From assembly GCF_013337045.2 (NCBI RefSeq), contig NZ_CP118259.1, forward strand, positions 124,001 through 188,000: DNA of 64,000 nucleotides. The letters run 5' to 3'. The notes below the pieces were generated by a model. It was given only the letters and a program-made list of their open reading frames with translations. It had not been told where the DNA came from and did no database searches. Of this stretch, positions 1-11,000 are shown in pieces. Every line of letters begins with the position of its first letter. The first letter of the stretch is position 1. The position numbers and the translations under genes are program-made. Source of the DNA: Agrobacterium vitis. GTDB taxonomy: Bacteria; Pseudomonadota; Alphaproteobacteria; Rhizobiales; Rhizobiaceae.

Positions 1-239
1 GGGCCTATGCCAACAATGTCACCCTGGACTTCTCGCGACCTGGCAAGCCGGCCGATAACGGCTTCATCGAAGCGTTCAACAGCAAGCTGCGTTCGGAATG
101 CCTGAACGCCCACTGGTTCTTGACACTTGCGGATTCCCGCGAAAAGTTGGAGACTTGGCGTCGATACTACAACGAGGAACGTCCTCATTCGGCGATCGGA
201 TATAACCTCCCCTTTGCCCTGCAAAATCCCGGTGGCTAA
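1..239 (+). pseudogene. IS3-family transposase OrfB, C-terminal end (cut by window edge)
   Basis: The frame beginning at base 3 is open from the window edge to a TAA at 237-239. It encodes the C-terminal part of an IS3-family DDE transposase. The stretch with ADNGFIEAFNSKLRSECLN holds the last catalytic glutamate, and it is followed by the usual YYNEERPHSAIGYNLP tail. The upstream two thirds lie outside the window, so it cannot be said whether the gene is intact. It marks the left border of the AT-rich polysaccharide island. Confidence 0.85.
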
Positions 240-470
240 ACCAGCCCGTCACCGTGATCGGAGCCGGAAAACTCTAATTCCCGGCGGTCCAAGGTTTGGT
301 CCCAGAGCATAATAGGCCGGACTTTAATTCATTCTAACGGAATTCGCAGTGGCGGATCACTCTATGGGCCAACTCAAATTGACCCCTCCTGACCTTTCTG
401 GTTTAAAGGCATACGCTTGATAGTAAGCTTTTTTCTTCAAACCAGCAGTCCTAAAAAGAGTGATCGCAGC
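240..470. other. Non-coding junction between the left IS and the polysaccharide island
   Basis: No gene is seen here. The first part is presumably the right end of the IS3 element. The segment around 380-400 (TTGACCCCTCCTGACC) looks like the tip of another IS, but no partner inverted repeat is in view. A promoter for the downstream glycosyltransferase gene probably lies here, but I could not identify one with confidence. Confidence 0.4.
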
Positions 471-3400
471 ATGGGTGAATTATTTAAACGTGAATTTCCT
501 AAGGGCAACCTGGACTTCACAGGGGAAAGGTTCACTTCGGCTGTCACGGGGCAGACGGCAATTGAGCATCTGCACCGCACGGTTATCGCCAGGAGCTTTT
601 GCAAGGGTAAAGCCGTATTAGATATAGCGTCCGGCGAGGGGTATTGTTCCGCGATCCTAGCTCAGGTTGCGGAGCGAGTGACTGGTGTCGATATTTCCTC
701 TGAAGCGGTTGATTATGCGAATCGTGAATACGCTCGGGAGAATCTTGTCTATAAATGCGGTAGCGCCCTGGATATCCCTGTTGACGATCACTCGGTAGAT
801 GTTGTTGTCTCTTTTGAGACTATAGAACATTTTACCGGCCATCAGCGTTTTATCGATGAGATCAAGAGGGTCCTAAAGCCGGGAGGTTTATTGATAGTCT
901 CGACGCCGGATCAGGCTGTTTACTCACCTGAAGGCGAGCCAGCAAACCCTTATCACGTACACGAAATGTCGCGTACTGAATTCGTTGACCTTGTATCAGG
1001 GTCATTTGCCCATTTGGCGCTGTTGGGACAGCGTACTTTGATAGGGTCAATTGTAGCTCTAGATGAAGTCGCTCTAGCAGGCGCTGGACGCACTTTTTAC
1101 ACCTATGAACAGCGCCCGGGCAATGCTTTTGAACGATCAAAGGGCTTGGCGAGAGCGAAATATCTCATTGCGCTTGCATCGGACGATCCCATCAATCTCC
1201 TTGACATTGAAGAAAGCGTATTCGTTTCGACTAGTGAAATCGATCGGGCGTTAAATGCATGTGTGGATGTGAGAGAGGAATTGGCGGAGACCAAAACGGC
1301 ACTTGCCGAAAGTCTTGGTTCAGAGGCGCGGTGGCGTGGGGACATTGAGACTATTGCAGGGAGGCTTGAAGCAAGTAAGGTCGAAAATGCCAACCTGACC
1401 AACAATTTAAAGCGCGTCGAAAGTGAATTGAGTCATCAATTACAGAATGTTGTTCCCGCAATTGAGGCGACGGTTGCTGAGCAACGTCAAGATGCTGAAA
1501 AATTAAGTCTATATTTGCGGGAGTTAGAAGAGCAGGTTCAGTATCTAAAAAATTCCTTGCAAATGGCGAGCCAGCAAAGAGACGACATAATTTCTGAAAA
1601 AGCGGAACTCGAAAAAATCGTTACTGAAATAGGTTTTTTCCAAAATAGCATAGAACAGTTGGAGGAAAAATATAGAATTACGAGTGAGAACCTCCATCAA
1701 GAACAGCAAAAACAGGAGGATAGTTATAAAAAACAGCTTGCCGAGTTGGAGTGCTGTCTGCATATTGAGCGCGAAAGCCTCTCTAAGCTAGCAGTCGATT
1801 ACGACAAACTTCAAGTGGAATTTCACGCCTTGAAACGGCGTGAGCCTGACATTGCTCTTTTTGACTGTATGGCGGCGGGCGCACCTGGAGATGCCAGGCT
1901 TGTGGAGATGACCGCTAGGTTGTTAAATGTCCCGCAAAATTCTGGAAGCGCTCTCACTTTAGAAAATAATTGCCGTATTGGGGTCATTGTAAAGCCAGAT
2001 GCGTCTGAACGCTGGGAAGAATACGCGCGAGCGCTCCACCGAAATGCACGGTATCAAGCGGCACTTGGAGCCTGGAATCGTGCGGTTTTCCTGGCCCCTG
2101 CCAGCGCGTCCGCCCTTAGTGGTCTGTCTGGTACGCTTAAGGCTCTCGGAAATCTCGAAGAAGCCAAGATCATGGCTATGCAGGCCTTTGCCCTCAATCC
2201 TGCTTCTCCAGCAATTGAGAAACAATTGGATGATGAGGATATTGATCTGGTTGGAAAGGCAGATATCGTATTAAAGTCAGATCAGCCGTCATCGCACTTT
2301 AATATGAAGGAAGCTCCGAAGGGGATTCGTCCGTTTGTCATAACGCAACTTGCAAAAAAAGCAGAGAGAAGTGGGCGCAACAAAATTGCCGCGAAGTATT
2401 ATAGCGAACTTGCCCTTTTATATTCAAAAGACGTTGAGGCGCTTATTCGCCACGGTGATGCGGTCGCGAGAAATAGAGGGCTGCTGGCAGCTTCGACCTT
2501 TTATCTCCAGGCTTGCGCAATAGCACCGGAACTTCCCTTGGCGCGGCGGCGAGCGCTTGACGTCAAGCACCAGAATTTCGGTTTCAAACCTTATATAAAG
2601 GCGGGCATTGTTCGGGACGATGACGGCGTATTTACGAGTGTATCTGATGATCCTCAACTGATTTTTGATCCCGATCATCGAATTTTACCATCCGGACCCA
2701 CGCTTTTTTCTTTTTCTATTCAGGTGATGTCTAAGGAAATACGTCCTGTTGTCTACGTTTGGCATGGGAAAAATGGTGAAGAGGTGTCGGCATTTACGTT
2801 GCCCATAATGAGAGGGGACGTAAACCTGGATATTCTTATTCCCCTTCCTGACCATATAACGGGAATTCGTTTTGACCCGGATGCCTCTGTCGGAGCCAAA
2901 TTTTTAATTGGAAGAATGGGCTGGCTTTCAGGCCCGTCGTTGGAAGGGCGTTTCTTTAAGCTCGCCCCCCCTAGCTACTGCTTTATGGGTGACGGAAATC
3001 CAATTCAGCAGGACGTAGCTCGTCCTCAATCAGAGCGCATCTTAACGGCCACTCCGAAAAACGACCTGCAGTCCGTCAGAGACAGTTTTTGGATTAGTAC
3101 AGATATAGATCCGCAATTTGACCTTGGTCACAAATCGGAACTTCCGTCTGGATGGGTTTGGCTTGATTTGGAAATTTCTGGAGTGAACCGCCAAATCGAT
3201 CCGATACTTTATATTTGGACTGAGGGCGAGATTGTTGAAGTTCCCGTGCCGCTGTCGATATGTGATGGCCGGTCGGCTGTGTTGGTGTACCTTCCGAATA
3301 ATATAAGCCAGATGCGGCTTGATCCAACGTTTCATAGCGGTATCGAATTTAGGCTCGGTAAGATTTCGTGGCGTGAATTTCAGCGTAGTTCCGCAGTTTT

Positions 3401-6400
3401 TCTGCCTCTGACGAGCAAAATTGATGAGGCTAATGATGAGCACAATATAGCGGATTCCAAGTCTCAGCTTGGATTGCGACCTTTTTCTATTGATTTTCAA
3501 CCAAAGCCAAGCACGGGTTTGAACCGGATAGACGAGACGATATTTGAGACCATTAATGACGATCCGCAATGCATTTTAGAAATCGCAGAGTTGCACAAGA
3601 TTGAGGGCTTGTTAAAAATTACAATCGAAACCGGAAGCAGCGACAGGGTTTTAAACTCATCGCTTTATGCTTGGTCCGGTGCTGCGGACAAACCAGTTGA
3701 ATACTATTTCGATCATCTCGAAGCTAATCGGCAATATGAATATTTAATTATATTGCCCAAAAACACGACATCTTTGCGCTTTGATCCTGCTGACATGTCC
3801 GGTATCACGATGTCATTGCCGAAGATAACTTTGACAAATGACATAGATGAAAGCGACAGTTACCAAATCGCAAGAAACGGTGTTGCCGACAATTCAATAT
3901 TGGAGCAGCATGTTGAATTAGTGCCTCTTCAACATTTGGAAAAAATATCAGACGGTTATTGGACGACAGGAAGCGATCCTCAGTTTTCTGTGTCGCTTGA
4001 CAAGGGGGTGCCTTCGGGCTGGACTCTTGTATCTATCGACATGAGTGTCCAAGGTGTCGTAGCGCGACCATATTTGTACATATGGCAAGGGGAAAACATC
4101 CATACCATCCCACTGGCACCTATTGATGGTACTATGGTTGTGGAGCAATTAATCCGGATGCCAGACCAGATAACGGCTATCCGTTTTGATCCTACTGATG
4201 CGGAAAATGTGAGGTTTTCTGTTAACAGACTGAGTTTCGTACCAGTTGTCGATATCGCTGGCGCCGATGTGTATCGCATACGTGGTGGAGATCGTGGAGT
4301 TGATTATGCGTTGTGGAGTGAGCGTTTTGATACTCTGACTGCCACGGATCGATCTTTGATTGTTTCGTCTGTTGCGCGGCTTTCGTACCGCCCGCTGATT
4401 TCGATAGTTATGCCGGTTTACAATCCGGAGCCTCGGTTTTTGCGTCGTTGTCTTGATACGATTGTTGATCAACTCTATCCGTATTGGGAGTTGTGTGTCG
4501 CGGACGATTGCTCCCCCAATCCGGCAATCCGGTCCATTCTTTCAGAGTATGCAGCGCGCGATGAACGCATAAAGGTCATTTATCGCTCCGAGAATGGTCA
4601 CATTTCTCGTGCATCCAACTCTGCAATTGAGCATGTGACTGGTGAGTTTGTGGCCCTCATGGATCATGACGACGAGATCCCTGCACACGCCCTGTACATG
4701 GTTGCTTGCGAGCTAAATCGTCACCCTGAGGCCGATATCATCTATACGGATGAAGATAAGATCGATGCGTCAGGCCGCAGACACGATCCTCATTTTAAAA
4801 CGGACTGGAATCAGGAGCTGTTCTATTCGCAGAACATGGTTGCCCATCTTGGGGTCTACCGTACCAGCCTTGTCAAAGCTGTAAATGGTTTCAGAGTTGG
4901 CTTCGAAGGAAGCCAAGACTATGATTTCACTCTGCGGCTTCTCAAACTGACGTCACCTGAGCGTATTCGCCATATTCCTTTCGTTTTATACCACTGGCGT
5001 ATTTTTGAGGGCGTCCGTACCTTCTCAAGCAACAATCCTTCTCGTTCAATCGACACGGCACGGCGGGCAATGGAGGAATATTTCGCTGATGTAGAGCCCG
5101 ACAGTACTGTTCTTCCGATTGAAGCCTTCCCGAGTTGGTGGCGGATCAAGCGGCCTCTGCCGCAGGAGTTACCTTCGGTGACGATTGTAATTCCGACCCG
5201 TGACAGAGTTTCCCTTGTGCGCAATTGTGTTAGTGGTGTTCTCGACGGCACCGACTATTCCAATTTGGATGTGATAATCATTGATAATGGAAGCACAGAG
5301 GATGATAGTCTTGCCTATTTCGAACTGATTGGCAGAGATCCACGCGTCACGGTCTTGCGTGACGACGGGCCGTTCAATTATTCGAGATTGAATAATACTG
5401 CCGTAGCGATGGCCAAAGGCGATTATATTTGCTTTCTCAACAATGACATCGAGGTCATTGAAGCTGGTTGGCTGAGTGAGATGATGAGCCAGGCGGTTCG
5501 CGACAAGGTCGGTGCGGTCGGAACGCGCTTGCTCTATGGCAATGGCACGCTTCAGCATGCAGGCGTCACTTTAGGTATATACGGTGTCGCGGCCCATGGT
5601 CACCGCCACTTCCCTGGCAATTCCATAGGGTATTTTGGTCATCCTCAGCTGGTACGAGAAACCTCTGCCGTCACTGCGGCGGCCCTCGTTATGCGCAAGG
5701 ATTTATTCACGGCAATTGGAGGCTTTGATAGCGCCAATCTTGCCGTCAGTTACAATGATGTCGACCTATGCCTGCGTGTTCGAGAAGCTGGTTACAAAGT
5801 TGTCTATACGCCATTTGCCCCGCTGCGCCATCTTGAGTCCGTTAGCCGAGGTCCAGATGTAACTCCAGAGCAGAAAGAACTGCAGCGCATCGAGCGAGGT
5901 TACATGCAAGCTCGTTGGGGCGCCCTGCTCAACAAGGATCCGCACTACAGCCTTAACCTTTCCCTTGACAATGAGGACTATCGACTGGCGTTTCCTTCTC
6001 GCGCCGTCAAGCCTTGGCGTCAGGAGGCAGATGTCGTTGAGCAGATTGTAAGAGATGCGCAGAGCAAACTTGCTGCCGCATCAGATGTCGATCTCTTCGA
6101 TGTTCGCGAACTGGCGATATTGGCTGCTCAGACCAGTGTCATTATAGCCGCAGCTCAACCCTTTGCCGTTCTCGACGCACTCAGCGACGATTTTGAACAA
6201 AGCGGTCTTTCTCCGGCCTATATAGCCGTTGTTGATAATACGGGTGCAAAAGAGCGATTTGTGAAGGAAGGAAGCCTGGCCCGATTTAAAATAAGGCACC
6301 CAAATATAGCTGTTATTCTCATCACAGATACAGAGCAGGATTTTAATGCATCACGCACAGTGAATCTTGCGCTTTCAGCCATAACCGCCACGCCTTACCT

Positions 6401-7913
6401 TCTCATCATGACCGAGAATTGCAGCCTTTCCAGCAGTTTCCTCTCGGCTGTGCTTGCGTCATATCGGGCAGCAAGCAATCCCCAGGCAGTTATCGTGCCA
6501 CGTGTTTTCGTGCGTGAGAATGAAGCACGTGATGGTGTCTTCACTGACGGCTATATCGATATGCCTGTGTCGCAGATTGCTCCCAGTCTCGACGCGATGT
6601 CTCCGGTAGGTTCTGATCTGGAGGGCCTACAACTGGCTGATCGACTTGCGCCGAATGATGTCGTCAAACGTCCAGCTATAGAGACAACGGATCTCATGGC
6701 AGGTGGCATTCTTTTCGCACAACGAAGCCTATTAATCCCACAGACTCCGGAGCAACAGAACGCAGAGGGCGACAACTCTTCATCTGCGTTGTATGATGCA
6801 CTGTTTTTAACGCAGCCAGCGCGACTGGAGGATGTTGGGCGAAAGTTGAAGGCGCGTGGCGCTGATATTTACGCGACAACAGCAGCGCTCAGTGTTTTCG
6901 CTGCTCCTCGACTCTTGGATATTGTCCATGTTTGGCAATATTGGCATGATTACATTTGGTTGAATCAAAAGGCTCATGGTATCGCAGACACTGGCCGTAT
7001 CGAATTTGTTTGCCCATTCCATCGGGGCGACGTGTTGATCGGATTGCAGGTCGCTTTTACCGCATACAAGGCAGGTAAAAATCTGCGTTTTCACGTTGCC
7101 GAAAGCTTGCTGAGTTGGGTTCAGGATTTCCATCCGCCTTTCCCTGTCGAGAGCTTGCCAGTTCCAGTTCCTTCCGCCCAGGAAACATCTCTGTATTTGC
7201 TCCGATCCTATGAGCATCTTCTCAAGAGAGGTGATAGCAGTCCTATGATTGCTCGTTCGCATCCCTTCCGCGGTCTGGATGCCATGGATAACAATTTGGT
7301 TAAAGCAATGCTGGGGTCTGTGGGCTTAGCCCCAGATACGCCAATCGAAAGCCTTCTCCCAGTTTCGAGCGTCGAGCAACAACAAGACATTGATAAGCTG
7401 CTAGCACCTTTTGGCAACAAGGTTATCTTACTCCACCGCTCTGGGGGGTGGGGCCTGAAGACGATACCTGATACCATTCTGCAGGAGTTGGCCGAAGTTG
7501 TTAAAGAGAAAGGATTTAAACTCGTCCAGATCGGTGGACCGGGCGATGCTAAATGCGCGCAGGCCGACGGTATCATTGCTCAAAACCTATCCGCCGGCCA
7601 TTGGGCGGCTCTCTTTAAGAAGGCGGCCGCAGTCTTCGGTGTAGACAGTTGGTCCGCGCATATGGCCGCTATTCTCGACGTTTCACAAGTTACATTCTAT
7701 GGGTCAACTCAGCCTAGGCATGTCGCTTCAAAACCGTTCTTCAAAAAAAATAATGCACCTGCGTTGATGGTAAGCCCAACAGTCGCATGCTCTCCATGCA
7801 ACTCGCTAACATGTCTCATCGCTCCAGTGCCGTTCTGTGAAGGCTATAATATCTCAAAATCAAAAATCGGAAGCTTCTTAGAGGAGATAGATGTGGCTAA
7901 AATCGGCAATTAA
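471..7913 (+). CDS. Giant multi-domain methyltransferase/glycosyltransferase of a surface polysaccharide locus
   Basis: A 2,480-residue protein. The frame is open from a TTG at 417, but the ATG at 471 starts the MGELFKREFP sequence that leads into a class I methyltransferase domain (residues about 15-220, SAM loop VLDIASGEGY). A long coiled coil follows (about 265-470), then TPR-like helices (about 515-660). Four tandem copies of an unnamed domain come next, each opening with DPQ and closing with RFDP or a variant (ends near residues 800, 950, 1100 and 1236). Two GT2 domains follow (PVYNPEP with DHDDE near 1310-1400; PTRDR with NNDIEV near 1570-1660), then a degenerate GT-like segment (about 1890), and a GT9/heptosyltransferase-like C-terminus (VDSWSAHMAA). 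The protein is probably cytoplasmic or membrane-associated and assembles a capsule or O-antigen glycan. The exact sugar cannot be told. Its last 1,199 codons are repeated in the next gene. Confidence 0.85.
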   Translation: MGELFKREFPKGNLDFTGERFTSAVTGQTAIEHLHRTVIARSFCKGKAVLDIASGEGYCSAILAQVAERVTGVDISSEAVDYANREYARENLVYKCGSALDIPVDDHSVDVVVSFETIEHFTGHQRFIDEIKRVLKPGGLLIVSTPDQAVYSPEGEPANPYHVHEMSRTEFVDLVSGSFAHLALLGQRTLIGSIVALDEVALAGAGRTFYTYEQRPGNAFERSKGLARAKYLIALASDDPINLLDIEESVFVSTSEIDRALNACVDVREELAETKTALAESLGSEARWRGDIETIAGRLEASKVENANLTNNLKRVESELSHQLQNVVPAIEATVAEQRQDAEKLSLYLRELEEQVQYLKNSLQMASQQRDDIISEKAELEKIVTEIGFFQNSIEQLEEKYRITSENLHQEQQKQEDSYKKQLAELECCLHIERESLSKLAVDYDKLQVEFHALKRREPDIALFDCMAAGAPGDARLVEMTARLLNVPQNSGSALTLENNCRIGVIVKPDASERWEEYARALHRNARYQAALGAWNRAVFLAPASASALSGLSGTLKALGNLEEAKIMAMQAFALNPASPAIEKQLDDEDIDLVGKADIVLKSDQPSSHFNMKEAPKGIRPFVITQLAKKAERSGRNKIAAKYYSELALLYSKDVEALIRHGDAVARNRGLLAASTFYLQACAIAPELPLARRRALDVKHQNFGFKPYIKAGIVRDDDGVFTSVSDDPQLIFDPDHRILPSGPTLFSFSIQVMSKEIRPVVYVWHGKNGEEVSAFTLPIMRGDVNLDILIPLPDHITGIRFDPDASVGAKFLIGRMGWLSGPSLEGRFFKLAPPSYCFMGDGNPIQQDVARPQSERILTATPKNDLQSVRDSFWISTDIDPQFDLGHKSELPSGWVWLDLEISGVNRQIDPILYIWTEGEIVEVPVPLSICDGRSAVLVYLPNNISQMRLDPTFHSGIEFRLGKISWREFQRSSAVFLPLTSKIDEANDEHNIADSKSQLGLRPFSIDFQPKPSTGLNRIDETIFETINDDPQCILEIAELHKIEGLLKITIETGSSDRVLNSSLYAWSGAADKPVEYYFDHLEANRQYEYLIILPKNTTSLRFDPADMSGITMSLPKITLTNDIDESDSYQIARNGVADNSILEQHVELVPLQHLEKISDGYWTTGSDPQFSVSLDKGVPSGWTLVSIDMSVQGVVARPYLYIWQGENIHTIPLAPIDGTMVVEQLIRMPDQITAIRFDPTDAENVRFSVNRLSFVPVVDIAGADVYRIRGGDRGVDYALWSERFDTLTATDRSLIVSSVARLSYRPLISIVMPVYNPEPRFLRRCLDTIVDQLYPYWELCVADDCSPNPAIRSILSEYAARDERIKVIYRSENGHISRASNSAIEHVTGEFVALMDHDDEIPAHALYMVACELNRHPEADIIYTDEDKIDASGRRHDPHFKTDWNQELFYSQNMVAHLGVYRTSLVKAVNGFRVGFEGSQDYDFTLRLLKLTSPERIRHIPFVLYHWRIFEGVRTFSSNNPSRSIDTARRAMEEYFADVEPDSTVLPIEAFPSWWRIKRPLPQELPSVTIVIPTRDRVSLVRNCVSGVLDGTDYSNLDVIIIDNGSTEDDSLAYFELIGRDPRVTVLRDDGPFNYSRLNNTAVAMAKGDYICFLNNDIEVIEAGWLSEMMSQAVRDKVGAVGTRLLYGNGTLQHAGVTLGIYGVAAHGHRHFPGNSIGYFGHPQLVRETSAVTAAALVMRKDLFTAIGGFDSANLAVSYNDVDLCLRVREAGYKVVYTPFAPLRHLESVSRGPDVTPEQKELQRIERGYMQARWGALLNKDPHYSLNLSLDNEDYRLAFPSRAVKPWRQEADVVEQIVRDAQSKLAAASDVDLFDVRELAILAAQTSVIIAAAQPFAVLDALSDDFEQSGLSPAYIAVVDNTGAKERFVKEGSLARFKIRHPNIAVILITDTEQDFNASRTVNLALSAITATPYLLIMTENCSLSSSFLSAVLASYRAASNPQAVIVPRVFVRENEARDGVFTDGYIDMPVSQIAPSLDAMSPVGSDLEGLQLADRLAPNDVVKRPAIETTDLMAGGILFAQRSLLIPQTPEQQNAEGDNSSSALYDALFLTQPARLEDVGRKLKARGADIYATTAALSVFAAPRLLDIVHVWQYWHDYIWLNQKAHGIADTGRIEFVCPFHRGDVLIGLQVAFTAYKAGKNLRFHVAESLLSWVQDFHPPFPVESLPVPVPSAQETSLYLLRSYEHLLKRGDSSPMIARSHPFRGLDAMDNNLVKAMLGSVGLAPDTPIESLLPVSSVEQQQDIDKLLAPFGNKVILLHRSGGWGLKTIPDTILQELAEVVKEKGFKLVQIGGPGDAKCAQADGIIAQNLSAGHWAALFKKAAAVFGVDSWSAHMAAILDVSQVTFYGSTQPRHVASKPFFKKNNAPALMVSPTVACSPCNSLTCLIAPVPFCEGYNISKSKIGSFLEEIDVAKIGN
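4276..7872 (+). repeat. Long direct repeat, copy 1 (3,597 bp)
   Basis: This copy appears identical base for base to 8284-11880 at a constant offset of 4,008 bp. The reading frames on both strands keep the same boundaries in the two copies. Identity stops sharply: the base before the repeat is C here and A in copy 2, and the base after is G here and A in copy 2. The repeat codes for both GT2 domains and the GT9-like domain. Confidence 0.93.
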
Positions 7914-8000
7914 ACAATCAAGAGTAACGTCCTATATAATGTAGTAAGACGAGTTTTACCTTATATCAAGGGTCGTTGAAAGTGACGCTTGGTACTAGTC

Positions 8001-11000
8001 ATGCCGCAATTGCCGAAGGAAATTTCTTTGTTAACTGAACACCAAAAAGATTTAATTCGGCATGGTCGGCGTATTTATAAACAAAGTGGTCTGGCTGCAG
8101 TTGCTGGCGCAGGCCTTAAAGAGCTTGCTCGGTCCATAGACGGGTCTGCTGCTAACAGGGCAACCGAAGCCCCTTGGTGGAAAAATGTACTCCGTGCTTA
8201 CAAGGAGTACGGAAGAAAAGCTGCGGCTACGACATTAATTGTATATTTGGGTCGGGCTTTGGACCGAGGAGTAAATTTACGCAGCATACGTGGTGGAGAT
8301 CGTGGAGTTGATTATGCGTTGTGGAGTGAGCGTTTTGATACTCTGACTGCCACGGATCGATCTTTGATTGTTTCGTCTGTTGCGCGGCTTTCGTACCGCC
8401 CGCTGATTTCGATAGTTATGCCGGTTTACAATCCGGAGCCTCGGTTTTTGCGTCGTTGTCTTGATACGATTGTTGATCAACTCTATCCGTATTGGGAGTT
8501 GTGTGTCGCGGACGATTGCTCCCCCAATCCGGCAATCCGGTCCATTCTTTCAGAGTATGCAGCGCGCGATGAACGCATAAAGGTCATTTATCGCTCCGAG
8601 AATGGTCACATTTCTCGTGCATCCAACTCTGCAATTGAGCATGTGACTGGTGAGTTTGTGGCCCTCATGGATCATGACGACGAGATCCCTGCACACGCCC
8701 TGTACATGGTTGCTTGCGAGCTAAATCGTCACCCTGAGGCCGATATCATCTATACGGATGAAGATAAGATCGATGCGTCAGGCCGCAGACACGATCCTCA
8801 TTTTAAAACGGACTGGAATCAGGAGCTGTTCTATTCGCAGAACATGGTTGCCCATCTTGGGGTCTACCGTACCAGCCTTGTCAAAGCTGTAAATGGTTTC
8901 AGAGTTGGCTTCGAAGGAAGCCAAGACTATGATTTCACTCTGCGGCTTCTCAAACTGACGTCACCTGAGCGTATTCGCCATATTCCTTTCGTTTTATACC
9001 ACTGGCGTATTTTTGAGGGCGTCCGTACCTTCTCAAGCAACAATCCTTCTCGTTCAATCGACACGGCACGGCGGGCAATGGAGGAATATTTCGCTGATGT
9101 AGAGCCCGACAGTACTGTTCTTCCGATTGAAGCCTTCCCGAGTTGGTGGCGGATCAAGCGGCCTCTGCCGCAGGAGTTACCTTCGGTGACGATTGTAATT
9201 CCGACCCGTGACAGAGTTTCCCTTGTGCGCAATTGTGTTAGTGGTGTTCTCGACGGCACCGACTATTCCAATTTGGATGTGATAATCATTGATAATGGAA
9301 GCACAGAGGATGATAGTCTTGCCTATTTCGAACTGATTGGCAGAGATCCACGCGTCACGGTCTTGCGTGACGACGGGCCGTTCAATTATTCGAGATTGAA
9401 TAATACTGCCGTAGCGATGGCCAAAGGCGATTATATTTGCTTTCTCAACAATGACATCGAGGTCATTGAAGCTGGTTGGCTGAGTGAGATGATGAGCCAG
9501 GCGGTTCGCGACAAGGTCGGTGCGGTCGGAACGCGCTTGCTCTATGGCAATGGCACGCTTCAGCATGCAGGCGTCACTTTAGGTATATACGGTGTCGCGG
9601 CCCATGGTCACCGCCACTTCCCTGGCAATTCCATAGGGTATTTTGGTCATCCTCAGCTGGTACGAGAAACCTCTGCCGTCACTGCGGCGGCCCTCGTTAT
9701 GCGCAAGGATTTATTCACGGCAATTGGAGGCTTTGATAGCGCCAATCTTGCCGTCAGTTACAATGATGTCGACCTATGCCTGCGTGTTCGAGAAGCTGGT
9801 TACAAAGTTGTCTATACGCCATTTGCCCCGCTGCGCCATCTTGAGTCCGTTAGCCGAGGTCCAGATGTAACTCCAGAGCAGAAAGAACTGCAGCGCATCG
9901 AGCGAGGTTACATGCAAGCTCGTTGGGGCGCCCTGCTCAACAAGGATCCGCACTACAGCCTTAACCTTTCCCTTGACAATGAGGACTATCGACTGGCGTT
10001 TCCTTCTCGCGCCGTCAAGCCTTGGCGTCAGGAGGCAGATGTCGTTGAGCAGATTGTAAGAGATGCGCAGAGCAAACTTGCTGCCGCATCAGATGTCGAT
10101 CTCTTCGATGTTCGCGAACTGGCGATATTGGCTGCTCAGACCAGTGTCATTATAGCCGCAGCTCAACCCTTTGCCGTTCTCGACGCACTCAGCGACGATT
10201 TTGAACAAAGCGGTCTTTCTCCGGCCTATATAGCCGTTGTTGATAATACGGGTGCAAAAGAGCGATTTGTGAAGGAAGGAAGCCTGGCCCGATTTAAAAT
10301 AAGGCACCCAAATATAGCTGTTATTCTCATCACAGATACAGAGCAGGATTTTAATGCATCACGCACAGTGAATCTTGCGCTTTCAGCCATAACCGCCACG
10401 CCTTACCTTCTCATCATGACCGAGAATTGCAGCCTTTCCAGCAGTTTCCTCTCGGCTGTGCTTGCGTCATATCGGGCAGCAAGCAATCCCCAGGCAGTTA
10501 TCGTGCCACGTGTTTTCGTGCGTGAGAATGAAGCACGTGATGGTGTCTTCACTGACGGCTATATCGATATGCCTGTGTCGCAGATTGCTCCCAGTCTCGA
10601 CGCGATGTCTCCGGTAGGTTCTGATCTGGAGGGCCTACAACTGGCTGATCGACTTGCGCCGAATGATGTCGTCAAACGTCCAGCTATAGAGACAACGGAT
10701 CTCATGGCAGGTGGCATTCTTTTCGCACAACGAAGCCTATTAATCCCACAGACTCCGGAGCAACAGAACGCAGAGGGCGACAACTCTTCATCTGCGTTGT
10801 ATGATGCACTGTTTTTAACGCAGCCAGCGCGACTGGAGGATGTTGGGCGAAAGTTGAAGGCGCGTGGCGCTGATATTTACGCGACAACAGCAGCGCTCAG
10901 TGTTTTCGCTGCTCCTCGACTCTTGGATATTGTCCATGTTTGGCAATATTGGCATGATTACATTTGGTTGAATCAAAAGGCTCATGGTATCGCAGACACT

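Noticed and set aside
7914..8000. Possible promoter or attenuator between the two giant genes
   Set aside because: The gap is AT-rich, but no convincing -35/-10 pair or stem was found, and co-transcription is simpler.
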